This document shows, piece by piece, positions 34,732-42,122 of a stretch of DNA of 64,000 bases. The DNA comes from an uncultured Pseudoclavibacter sp. (lineage in GTDB: Bacteria; Actinomycetota; Actinomycetes; Actinomycetales; Microbacteriaceae): contig CAMIMS010000003.1 in NCBI GenBank assembly GCA_946221025.1, positions 8,529 through 72,528 of the forward strand, in the 5' to 3' direction. Within the stretch, counting starts at the first letter, position 1. Each line of letters begins with the position of its first letter. The notes under the pieces are model-generated. The model saw only the letters and a program-made list of their open reading frames with translations, had not been told where the DNA came from and did no database searches. A program made the position numbers and the translations under genes.

Positions 34732-35049
34732 CTAGTGGCGGTCAACCTGCTTGCCCGCACCGGTGTTCGAGCCGCTGTTGCGGCCCGCGAGCCACTGCCA
34801 AATAACGATCACGAGGATCGCGCCAATGGTCGAGAAGACCCAGGTCAGCGGGTTCCACAGGCCCCAGCTCTGCTCACCGGGGAGAAGACCGGCGATCAGA
34901 CCACCGAGCGCGGCACCGAGCAGACCCGGGATCAGGGTGCCGAGGAAGCCACCACCCTGGCGTCCGGGAATGATGAACTTCGCGACGATGCCCGCGAGAA
35001 GTCCGACGATGATCCATGCGAGAAAACCAAGCGAAAATGCCGTGTTCAT
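34732..35049 (-). CDS. GlsB/YeaQ/YmgE family stress-response membrane protein
   Basis: 105-residue protein with three hydrophobic segments and the Gly-rich family signature FLAWIIVGLLAGIVAKFIIPG and GGGFLGTLIPGLLGAALGG. Usually called transglycosylase-associated, but catalytic activity is not established; related proteins are induced by envelope or acid stress. The ATG at 35049 has AGAGGT upstream. The 154-bp upstream spacer includes GC-rich hairpins but no clear -35/-10. Confidence 0.9.
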   Translation of the reverse strand: MNTAFSLGFLAWIIVGLLAGIVAKFIIPGRQGGGFLGTLIPGLLGAALGGLIAGLLPGEQSWGLWNPLTWVFSTIGAILVIVIWQWLAGRNSGSNTGAGKQVDRH

Positions 35050-35203
35050 AACAACCTCTAAATATTCGTTGGGAAGGAGCACGCGCGGAGCGTGCGCTCA
35101 CGGGTGTGAACCCGTTTGCTCCTCGACGATAGTCAGCGACCCTGAGCAAGCCCGGGGTACTTCGACCCATCCGCTCCCCGTGCCGGTTGCGACCTCATCT
35201 CGA

Positions 35204-35515
35204 TCAGAGCTGAGAGGGGCCCGAATCATCCCCGGACTCGACCTCATCCGGTTCCGACAGAATCGCGCAAATCCGATCGAGAATCTCGTCTGCATCCATG
35301 CCCGAAACGGTGATTTCCACGCTGTCCCCCGGATGCAGTTCTAACGCGACAATGCCGAGGACGCTTCGCGCGTCACGGTTCCCGATCCGCACGCTCGCAG
35401 AGACCTGTCGGGCGATCTCGGCAATCTCCGTGGCAGGCCGGAGGTGCAGGCCATCGGCACGAGTCACCCGGACCCGTTGAGTCAACAGTCCGTCACGCTC
35501 TACCCGTGCGTGCAT
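35204..35515 (-). CDS. HPr family phosphocarrier protein
   Basis: 103-residue HPr-fold protein with the active-site motif GLHLRPATE (His24 with Arg26) and RSVLGIVALEL (Ser51 at the regulatory-serine position). It carries about 12 extra N-terminal and 15 acidic C-terminal residues compared with standard 85-88-residue HPr. It would carry phosphate from enzyme I to PTS EII proteins, but no ptsI or EII is in the window. ATG 35515 is chosen; a TTG at 35542 extends the frame by nine residues. Confidence 0.82.
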   Translation of the reverse strand: MHARVERDGLLTQRVRVTRADGLHLRPATEIAEIARQVSASVRIGNRDARSVLGIVALELHPGDSVEITVSGMDADEILDRICAILSEPDEVESGDDSGPSQL

Positions 35516-35619
35516 CGCGTGGCCCCGTTCCTCGTCGTCCAACGGTGCGACCGTCCTTGCTACTCCATCGGCGTTTCGGCCCTGTTCACCGCCATCTAGC
35601 TGGTCTTGACGCGGATCGT

Positions 35620-35639
35620 CCCTACCACGCTCGGTAGGG
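35620..35639. promoter_or_regulatory. Inverted repeat upstream of glpF, candidate operator
   Basis: CCCTACC and GGTAGGG separated by six bases, 69 bp before the glpF start and covering the -35 position expected for a -10 box TACAGT at 35643-35648. Suggests repressor control of glycerol uptake. Confidence 0.45.
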
Positions 35640-35707
35640 AGCTACAGTTATGCGGATCGCGCGTCGCAGAGTGGTGGCGCGCACACGATTGAGAAGGGCT
35701 ATTTCTC

Positions 35708-36481
35708 GTGGGAACGATTTTTCTTTCCGAGATGGTAGGCATGACCCTGCTGATTCTCCTCGGATGCGGTGTGGTCGCGAACGTCGCGCTTGCCGGCACG
35801 AAGGGCAACGGTGCCGGATTCCTCACCGTCAACATCGGATGGGGCCTCGCGGTGTTCGTGGGTGTCCTCGCTTCGGCGGCCTCTGGCGGACACATCAACC
35901 CGGCAGTGACGCTGGGGCTTGCCGCAAACGACCTCGTCAACGGTGCTGCCGTTGACTGGGCCGATGTCGCCATCCGCATTGCCGCCCAGATGGTCGGCGC
36001 CATCCTCGGTGCGATCCTGTGCTGGCTGTCGTACAAGACGCACTTCGACGACGAGCCGGACCCGGCCAACAAGCTCGGCGTGTTCGCTACCGGCCCGGCT
36101 ACGCGTTCGTACGGCTGGAACTTCGTGACCGAGGTCATCGCGACCTTCGTGCTCGTGCTCGCCGTCATCTCGTTCGCGAACTTCAACGCACCGGCTGAGC
36201 CCGCGCAGGGCGGCCAGGTCTTCTCTGAGCTCGGCAACCTCGCCCCGCTTGCGGTCGCGCTCGTCGTGATCGCGATCGGCGCCTGCCTCGGTGGTCCCAC
36301 CGGTTACGCCATCAACCCTGCCCGTGACCTCGGCCCGCGCATCGCGCACGCGATTCTTCCGATCCGCGGCAAGGGCGGCAGCGACTGGGCCTACTCGTGG
36401 GTCCCGGTTGCCGGTCCGATCGTCGGTGGTGTGCTCGCGGGCCTGATCGGCACCGCGATCCTGCCGCCGGCAATGGGCTAA
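35708..36481 (+). CDS. glpF: Glycerol facilitator (aquaglyceroporin)
   Basis: 257-residue MIP channel, six membrane helices plus two half-helices. Both NPA motifs are intact: GGHINPAVTLG (64-66) and GYAINPARDLGPR (203-205). Asp207 after the second motif marks a glycerol rather than water channel. GTG start with AGAAGGG upstream. glpK follows 51 bp downstream, so the pair takes up and traps glycerol. Confidence 0.95.
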   Translation: MGTIFLSEMVGMTLLILLGCGVVANVALAGTKGNGAGFLTVNIGWGLAVFVGVLASAASGGHINPAVTLGLAANDLVNGAAVDWADVAIRIAAQMVGAILGAILCWLSYKTHFDDEPDPANKLGVFATGPATRSYGWNFVTEVIATFVLVLAVISFANFNAPAEPAQGGQVFSELGNLAPLAVALVVIAIGACLGGPTGYAINPARDLGPRIAHAILPIRGKGGSDWAYSWVPVAGPIVGGVLAGLIGTAILPPAMG

Positions 36482-36532
36482 CCCGAAGCTTCACCTCCAA
36501 GTCAACGACGACAAGAGAAAGAGAGCGCCCTC

Positions 36533-38062
36533 GTGGCAGAAAACAAGTACGTGATCGCACTCGACCAGGGCACGACCTCGAGCCGTGCCATCGTGTTCGA
36601 TCACTCCGGTTCGATCATCTCGACCGGTCAGCTCGAGCACGAGCAGATCTTCCCCAAGGCCGGATGGGTCGAGCACGACCCGACGGAGATCATTCGCAAC
36701 GTGCGCGAGGCGATCGGTCAGGCACTTTCGCGTGCAAACCTGACCCGTCACGACATCGAAGCGGTCGGTATCACCAACCAGCGTGAAACCACGGTGGTCT
36801 GGGACAAGAACACCGGTGAGCCGATCTACAACGCGATCGTGTGGCAGGACACCCGCACGCAGGCGATTGTCGACCGTCTCGCACAGGATGGCGGCGAAGA
36901 CCGCTTCCGCGAGACGGTGGGTCTTCCCCTCAGCACCTACTTCTCGGGAACGAAGATCCTCTGGATCCTCGAGAACGTGGAGGGTGCGCGCGAGAAGGCC
37001 GAGGCCGGCGATCTGCTGTTCGGTACGACCGACACCTGGGTGCTTTGGAACCTCACCGGCGGCGTGAACGGTGGCGTGCACGCCACCGACGTCACGAACG
37101 CGTCGCGCACGCTCCTCATGGACCTGCGCACGCTCGACTGGGATGAGGACATTCTCGAGGTCTTCGGCATTCCCCGGTCGATGCTCCCGGAGATCAAGTC
37201 GTCGTCCGAGGTCTACGGCAACATCGAGTCGAGCTCGCTGCTTCGCGAAGTTCCGGTCGCCGGAATCCTCGGTGACCAGCAGGCCGCCACGTTCGGCCAG
37301 ACCGCCTTCGAAAGCGGTTCGGCGAAGAACACCTACGGCACCGGCTCGTTCCTCATTTACAACACCGGTGAGGAAATCGTTCAGTCGGACAACGGCCTGC
37401 TGACCACCGTTTGCTACAAGCTCGGTGACAACAAGCCGGTGTACGCTCTCGAGGGTTCGATCGCGGTCACGGGTTCGCTCGTGCAGTGGCTGCGCGACAA
37501 CCTGCGCATGTTCGACCAGGCCCCCGAGGTTGAGAAGCTCGCCCTCGAGGTCGAGGACAACGGTGGCTGCTACGTCGTGCCGGCCTTCTCGGGTCTGTAC
37601 GCGCCGTACTGGCGCTCGGACGCGCGTGGAGCGATCGTGGGCCTGACCCGCTACGTGAACCGTCACCACATCGCGCGTGCCGTTCTCGAGTCGACCGCCT
37701 TCCAGACGCGTGACGTGCTTGAGGCGAGCAATGCCGACTCCGGTGTGCCGCTCGAGGAGCTGCGCGTGGACGGCGGCATGGTCGAGAACGACACCCTCAT
37801 GCAGTTCCAGGCCGACATCCTCGGCACCGAGGTCGTTCGCCCGAAGGTCGCGGAGACGACCGCACTCGGCGCGGCGTACGCGGCCGGTCTTGCCGTCGGG
37901 TTCTGGAAGGACCTCGACGAGGTTCGCCAGAACTGGCAGGAGGACAAGCGCTGGACCCCGCAGATGTCGGAGGACGAGCGTGAGCGTCGCTACCGCATCT
38001 GGAAGAAGGCTGTCGAGCGCACCTTCGACTGGGTCGACGAAGACACGACCGAACTGGCCTAG
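36533..38062 (+). CDS. glpK: Glycerol kinase
   Basis: 509-residue FGGY kinase that phosphorylates glycerol to sn-glycerol 3-phosphate. N-terminal ALDQGTTSSRAIVFD, the TNQRETTVVW and WQDTRT substrate motifs, GDQQAATFGQ and the ATP-site region KNTYGTGSFL are present. The segment before EVPVAG (residues 228-240) has no His, so the HPr-dependent His phosphorylation known from Firmicutes GlpK is not expected. GTG start follows a purine-rich AGAGAAAGAGAG. Co-transcribed with glpF. Confidence 0.97.
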   Translation: MAENKYVIALDQGTTSSRAIVFDHSGSIISTGQLEHEQIFPKAGWVEHDPTEIIRNVREAIGQALSRANLTRHDIEAVGITNQRETTVVWDKNTGEPIYNAIVWQDTRTQAIVDRLAQDGGEDRFRETVGLPLSTYFSGTKILWILENVEGAREKAEAGDLLFGTTDTWVLWNLTGGVNGGVHATDVTNASRTLLMDLRTLDWDEDILEVFGIPRSMLPEIKSSSEVYGNIESSSLLREVPVAGILGDQQAATFGQTAFESGSAKNTYGTGSFLIYNTGEEIVQSDNGLLTTVCYKLGDNKPVYALEGSIAVTGSLVQWLRDNLRMFDQAPEVEKLALEVEDNGGCYVVPAFSGLYAPYWRSDARGAIVGLTRYVNRHHIARAVLESTAFQTRDVLEASNADSGVPLEELRVDGGMVENDTLMQFQADILGTEVVRPKVAETTALGAAYAAGLAVGFWKDLDEVRQNWQEDKRWTPQMSEDERERRYRIWKKAVERTFDWVDEDTTELA

Positions 38063-38076
38063 TCCTGAGGCGACAA

Positions 38077-38113
38077 GGAGGGCGTCCCCGGTTTCGGGGG
38101 CGCCCTCCTTTGT
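38077..38113 (+). terminator. Terminator of glpFK
   Basis: Stem GGAGGGCG/CGCCCTCC extended inside by CCCCG/CGGGG, followed by TTTGT, 15 bases after the glpK stop. Confidence 0.8.
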
Positions 38114-38145
38114 CATCAGCAGGCGGTTTTGTCATCAGCAGGCGG
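38109..38145 (+). repeat. Tandem 18-bp direct repeat
   Basis: TTTGTCATCAGCAGGCGG occurs twice at a 19-bp period, starting in the tail of the glpK terminator. It looks like a small local duplication. Confidence 0.85.
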
Positions 38146-38161
38146 GTGCCGTGCAGATAAG

Positions 38162-38202
38162 ACGGTCCCGGCGAAGCGGTGTGTTCGCTTCACCGGGACC
38201 GT
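38162..38202 (-). terminator. Terminator of trpD
   Basis: A 17-base arm (ACGGTCCCGG-c-GAAGCG) pairs with CGCTTC-a-CCGGGACCGT with one mismatch, 56 bases beyond the trpD stop. No clear U-tract. Confidence 0.6.
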
Positions 38203-38257
38203 TCGTTCGTGCCCGGGGCAGGCAGTGGCAACGACCACTGCCGGCACGTCACTGCGC

Positions 38258-39319
38258 CTATGCGGACGCGTTCGTGGCCGTCACCCAGTCATCGAGCTTC
38301 TTGATGGCGGCCCCTGACTCGATCGCTTCGCGAGCGGTCAGGATGCGCTCGCTCAGGCGATGGCGAATCGGGCGCCCTGCAAGCTCCGGGTTCTTCGCGA
38401 GGTCGAAGGCGACCATGCCCGCGGCGGCGTTCAGCAGCACGATGTCGCGCACCGCATCCCGCCCACTTCCGGCGAGCGTCTCGCGCGCAACTGCCGCGTT
38501 CTCCTCCGGGCTTCCCCCGAGGAGCTCTTCGATCGGGTGCACGGTAAGACCTACATCGCTCGGGTGCACATCGTGCTCGTTGATGTCTCCGTTCGCGACT
38601 TCCCAGATGTGGGAGTAGCCGGTGACCGTCATCTCATCCAGTCCGTCTTGACCGCGGAACACCAGCGCGGTCGCACCGCGCGTTCGGAACACGCCAGTGA
38701 TGATCGGAATCGCCCGCTCACGGGCGACCCCAATCGCGCTCGCCTCGGGTCGCGCGGGATTGGTGAGGGGGCCGAGGAAGTTGAACACCGTTTCGACACC
38801 GAGATCCTTGCGGGTGGATGCCGCATGCGCGAACCCCGGATGAAAGAGCGTCGCGAACAGGAAGGCAAGGCCGGTGTCTTCGAAGATGCGAGTAATCTCG
38901 CCCGGCTCGTTGGTGTGCTTCGCGCCAAGCGCCGTGAGCACATCAGAGCTGCCGGACTTTCCACTGGCAGCGCGGGAGCCGTGCTTGACAACGGGGATGC
39001 CGGATGCGGCGATGACCATTGACGCCATCGTTGAAACATTGACTGTTCCGATCATGTCGCCACCGGTACCCACGATGTCGACCGCCCACGGGGTGAGGTC
39101 GGTGGGCCTGCTTCGTTCGAGGACCGCATCGCGAAATCCGATGACTTCCTCGACGGTCTCGCCTTTTGCGCGCAGGGCAATGAGGAAGGCGGCGAGCCTG
39201 GCTTCGCTCACTTGGCCATCCATGATCTGCCGCATCGCCCACGTAGCCTCGGAGATCGAGAGGTCGTTGCCTGCAAGCAGCGAGTTGAGCATGGTCGGCC
39301 AGGTGAGTTCGGCAGTCAT
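38258..39319 (-). CDS. trpD: Anthranilate phosphoribosyltransferase
   Basis: 353-residue enzyme joining anthranilate to PRPP in tryptophan synthesis. The PRPP loop GTGGDMIGTVNVSTMAS (about 93-108), KHGSRAASGKSGSSDVL and the FNFLGPLTNPARPEA motif are present. No other trp gene is adjacent, as often in actinobacteria. ATG 39319 is preceded by a -10 box (TACGCT) at seven bases, decisive over the upstream ATG. Own promoter and terminator: monocistronic. Confidence 0.96.
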   Translation of the reverse strand: MTAELTWPTMLNSLLAGNDLSISEATWAMRQIMDGQVSEARLAAFLIALRAKGETVEEVIGFRDAVLERSRPTDLTPWAVDIVGTGGDMIGTVNVSTMASMVIAASGIPVVKHGSRAASGKSGSSDVLTALGAKHTNEPGEITRIFEDTGLAFLFATLFHPGFAHAASTRKDLGVETVFNFLGPLTNPARPEASAIGVARERAIPIITGVFRTRGATALVFRGQDGLDEMTVTGYSHIWEVANGDINEHDVHPSDVGLTVHPIEELLGGSPEENAAVARETLAGSGRDAVRDIVLLNAAAGMVAFDLAKNPELAGRPIRHRLSERILTAREAIESGAAIKKLDDWVTATNASA

Positions 39320-39326
39320 GGACTCG

Positions 39327-39332
39327 AGCGTA
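39327..39332 (-). promoter_or_regulatory. -10 box (TACGCT), leaderless-type
   Basis: On the minus strand TACGCT ends seven bases before the trpD ATG. Confidence 0.5.
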
Positions 39333-39403
39333 TCGGCCGAGTGCAACAGCCTGCCCTGCCGGCGTCCACGCGGGTACCTGAAGCGCGGGCGCCTACGAAT
39401 TCG

Positions 39404-39433
39404 CTGATCAGGCTGAAATCGAGCGGATCAGGG
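39404..39433. promoter_or_regulatory. CTGATCAG motif and half-site upstream of ctaE
   Basis: CTGATCAG at 39404-39411 and a second GATCAGGG at 39426-39433 lie 27-56 bp before the ctaE -10 box. The same core appears as a perfect 12-bp palindrome upstream of ctaC. Possibly a shared regulator of respiratory genes. Confidence 0.3.
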
Positions 39434-39482
39434 TCAACTGCGATCGGGGCGTGCCTCGGTTAGAAATTCCTGGGAAATCGGC

Positions 39483-39488
39483 CATAAT
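39483..39488 (+). promoter_or_regulatory. -10 box (CATAAT), leaderless-type
   Basis: CATAAT lies seven bases before the GTG at 39496 of ctaE and includes the rival ATG at 39487, which therefore is unlikely to be used. Confidence 0.55.
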
Positions 39489-39495
39489 GGACAGC

Positions 39496-40119
39496 GTGAC
39501 TTCAACTACCGCTGCGCCCGCTGTGCACACCGTTCACCGGCCGAACACCGTCGCAATCGGGGTGATCGTGTGGCTCGGGTCCGAGGTCATGTTCTTCGCG
39601 GGCCTGTTCGCGATCTACTTCACGCTCCGCGCGATGGCGCCGGAGCAGTTCCAGGTCGGGCACGATGCCTTCAACATTCCCTTCGCCGTGTTCAACACCC
39701 TGGTGCTGGTGTCGTCTTCGTTCACCTGCCAGTTCGGCGTGTTCGCCGCAGAGCGTGGCCAGAAGACTCGTGCAAACGGCAAGTGGGGCGTCGTTGAGTG
39801 GTTCTTCCTCACGTTCCTGCTCGGCGCGTTCTTCATCGGCGGTCAGGTCTTCGAGTACGCGAGCCTGGTTCAGGAAGGCTTCCCCCTGAACCGCGATGCC
39901 TTCACGAGCGCGTTCTACATGTCCACCGGCTTCCACGGCATTCACGTGACGGGCGGCCTCATCGCCTTCCTGCTGGTCATCGGCCGTATGTACTCGGTGC
40001 GCCGCATGAGCCACCGCGAAGCGACTAACGCCATCGTCGTGTCCTACTACTGGCACTTCGTCGACGTTGTGTGGGTCGGTCTCTTCTTCGTCATCTACCT
40101 CCTCCCGTTCATTGCCTAG
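39496..40119 (+). CDS. ctaE: Cytochrome c oxidase subunit III
   Basis: 207-residue five-helix membrane subunit of the aa3 oxidase. IVWLGSEVMFFAGLFAIYFTLRA and the C-terminal STGFHGIHVTGG and YYWHFVDVVWVGLF are diagnostic. GTG 39496 fits the usual start (TSTTAAPAVHTVHRPNTVAIG) and the -10 spacing. First gene of ctaE-qcrCAB, encoding parts of both halves of the bcc-aa3 supercomplex. Confidence 0.96.
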   Translation: MTSTTAAPAVHTVHRPNTVAIGVIVWLGSEVMFFAGLFAIYFTLRAMAPEQFQVGHDAFNIPFAVFNTLVLVSSSFTCQFGVFAAERGQKTRANGKWGVVEWFFLTFLLGAFFIGGQVFEYASLVQEGFPLNRDAFTSAFYMSTGFHGIHVTGGLIAFLLVIGRMYSVRRMSHREATNAIVVSYYWHFVDVVWVGLFFVIYLLPFIA

Positions 40120-40138
40120 TTCGAGCAGGTCTTCTCTT

Positions 40139-40975
40139 ATGTCGCTCCCCTCACGCACACCGCGTCGCACCTCAACCCGCGCCACCGCTAAGAAGCGCTC
40201 CTCGCGTCGCTCGCCGCTACGCTCTGCGCTGCTTCTCGGAACGGGTCTGCTGCTTGCCGGCGCCGCGTACAGCGCGGCTGACTCGGCTACCGAAGCGAGC
40301 GCCACGACTGACCTGACCTCGCCGCAGACGATCGCCGAAGGCGAGAAGCTCTTCAACAGCAACTGCGCGAGCTGCCACGGTGTGAACGCGGTCGGCACTG
40401 ACGCCGGTCCGTCACTCGTTGGCGTGGGTGCGGCTGCGGTCGACTTCCAGGTCGGCACCGGTCGCATGCCGATGCAGAACAACAGCGCGCAGGCACCGAA
40501 GAAGCCGAACCAGTTCACGGATGAGCAGACCAAGCAGCTCGCTGCCTACGTCGCCTCCCTCGGTGCCGGACCGGACATCCCCGATGCGAAGTACCTCGAC
40601 GCGCAGGGCGATGCCGCACGGGGCGCCGAGCTGTTCCGAATCAACTGCGCGATGTGCCACAACGTCGCCGGTGCCGGCGGCGCGCTGACCGAAGGCAAGT
40701 TCGCCCCCGAGCTGCAGACCGTTCAGCCCGTGCACATCTACGAGGCCATGATCATCGGGCCGCAGAACATGCCGGTCTTCAACGACGCGAACCTCTCCCC
40801 CGAGGACAAGCGCGACATCATTACCGCGCTTCGCTACCAGACCGAGGTGTCGGGCCCGGTCGCCGGTTACCCCCTCGGCTCGATCGGCCCGGTCTCCGAA
40901 GGTCTGTTCATCTGGATCTTCGGCATCGGCAGCGTCTTGGCCATCACGGTCTGGCTCACGAAGCGCCCGAACTAG
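40139..40975 (+). CDS. qcrC: Cytochrome bc1 complex diheme cytochrome c subunit
   Basis: 278-residue membrane-anchored diheme cytochrome c that replaces cytochrome c1 and the mobile cytochrome c in actinobacteria. Basic N-terminus with a membrane segment (about 28-46), two heme motifs CASCH (76-80) and CAMCH (170-174), likely Met ligands in GRMPM (110/112) and GPQNMPVF, and a C-terminal helix (about 253-275). Electrons pass from the Rieske centre to the CuA of CtaC. Confidence 0.96.
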   Translation: MSLPSRTPRRTSTRATAKKRSSRRSPLRSALLLGTGLLLAGAAYSAADSATEASATTDLTSPQTIAEGEKLFNSNCASCHGVNAVGTDAGPSLVGVGAAAVDFQVGTGRMPMQNNSAQAPKKPNQFTDEQTKQLAAYVASLGAGPDIPDAKYLDAQGDAARGAELFRINCAMCHNVAGAGGALTEGKFAPELQTVQPVHIYEAMIIGPQNMPVFNDANLSPEDKRDIITALRYQTEVSGPVAGYPLGSIGPVSEGLFIWIFGIGSVLAITVWLTKRPN

Positions 40976-41048
40976 CCGCTTCCGCGGCTCTTATCGCCGC
41001 GTTTGAGCACACATTCGACGAAGAACGAACATAGGAAAGCGAGACCCC

Positions 41049-42122
41049 ATGGCTGGAGACGAACACGGCTCGGCACTGGCTGCCGCCGACTCGTCGGGCC
41101 GACAGGAACAAGTGGGCACGGCAATCATCCGCAAGGACACCGGCTTCACTGACCCCGGCCTGCCCGAGCACCGCGACCGCGTTGTCGATCGGGATCCTGC
41201 AAAGGCGAAGAGCGTTGAGCGGATCATCGCGGCGCTGTTCATCCTCTCGGTCCTCGCGAGCATCTTCGCCATCGCGGCCTACTTCATCTGGCCGATTGAC
41301 CGCAACGACCTGACGTCGGTCCGCCCGAACAACATGTTCCTCGGCATCGGCATCTCGGCCGCCATGCTTGCCGTGGGAATCGGCACGGTGCTGTGGGCGA
41401 AGTACCTCATGAAGGACCACGAGCAGGTCGAGATGCGCCACGACATCGCCGGCTCGCCCTCGACCCGACAGCGCGCCGTAGAGATCTTCGCGCAGGCGAA
41501 CGAGGAATCGGGTTTCGGGCGCCGCACGCTTCTGCGGAACACGCTCATTGGCGCCATCGTTGCGCTTCCGCTGCCCGGCATTGTGCTGTTCCGCGATCTG
41601 TACAACGGGAACAACCCCGCCCCTGCTGACCTCATGAAGCACACGATGTGGAAGGAAGGAACCCGACTCGTTCAAGACCCGTCGGGAACCCCGATCAAGG
41701 CGTCCGAGGTCACGATCGGTTCGGTCTTCCACGTCATTCCCGAAGGCCTGAACGAGCTCGAGCATCACCGCCTCGAGGAGAAGGCGAAGGCCGTCGTGCT
41801 TCTCATGCGCCTCGAACCTTCCGATCTGAAGGAACTGCCCGAGCGTAAGACCTGGTCCTACAACGGCATCGTGGCCTACTCGAAGGTGTGCACGCACGTT
41901 GGTTGCCCGGTCGCGCTTTACGAGCAGGAGACGCACCACCTGCTGTGCCCCTGCCACCAGTCGCAGTGGGACGTCACCGAGCACTGCAAGGTGATCTTCG
42001 GACCTGCCGGACGTCCGCTGCCGCAGCTGCCGATTACCGTTGATAACGAGGGCTACCTGGTCGCGCAGAGCGACTTCCACGAGCCCGTTGGACCGACCTT
42101 CTGGGAGCGCCCGAATGCCTAG
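41049..42122 (+). CDS. qcrA: Cytochrome bc1 complex Rieske iron-sulfur subunit
   Basis: 357-residue subunit with three membrane helices (about 58-80, 95-120, 165-185), the actinobacterial form, and a C-terminal Rieske domain with cluster ligands in CTHVGCPV and CPCHQS (about 280-305). It carries electrons from quinol at QcrB to QcrC. The stop overlaps the qcrB start by 8 bp, implying coupled translation. Confidence 0.96.
   Translation: MAGDEHGSALAAADSSGRQEQVGTAIIRKDTGFTDPGLPEHRDRVVDRDPAKAKSVERIIAALFILSVLASIFAIAAYFIWPIDRNDLTSVRPNNMFLGIGISAAMLAVGIGTVLWAKYLMKDHEQVEMRHDIAGSPSTRQRAVEIFAQANEESGFGRRTLLRNTLIGAIVALPLPGIVLFRDLYNGNNPAPADLMKHTMWKEGTRLVQDPSGTPIKASEVTIGSVFHVIPEGLNELEHHRLEEKAKAVVLLMRLEPSDLKELPERKTWSYNGIVAYSKVCTHVGCPVALYEQETHHLLCPCHQSQWDVTEHCKVIFGPAGRPLPQLPITVDNEGYLVAQSDFHEPVGPTFWERPNA

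Noticed and set aside
35562..35595. 11-codon frame (MAVNRAETPME) upstream of the HPr gene
   Set aside because: No promoter or ribosome signal, and it ends without contacting the HPr start; likely chance.
36491..38116. Minus-strand open frame of 541 codons opposite glpK
   Set aside because: Exact antisense of a well-conserved kinase; no family features; third-position GC bias explains the openness.
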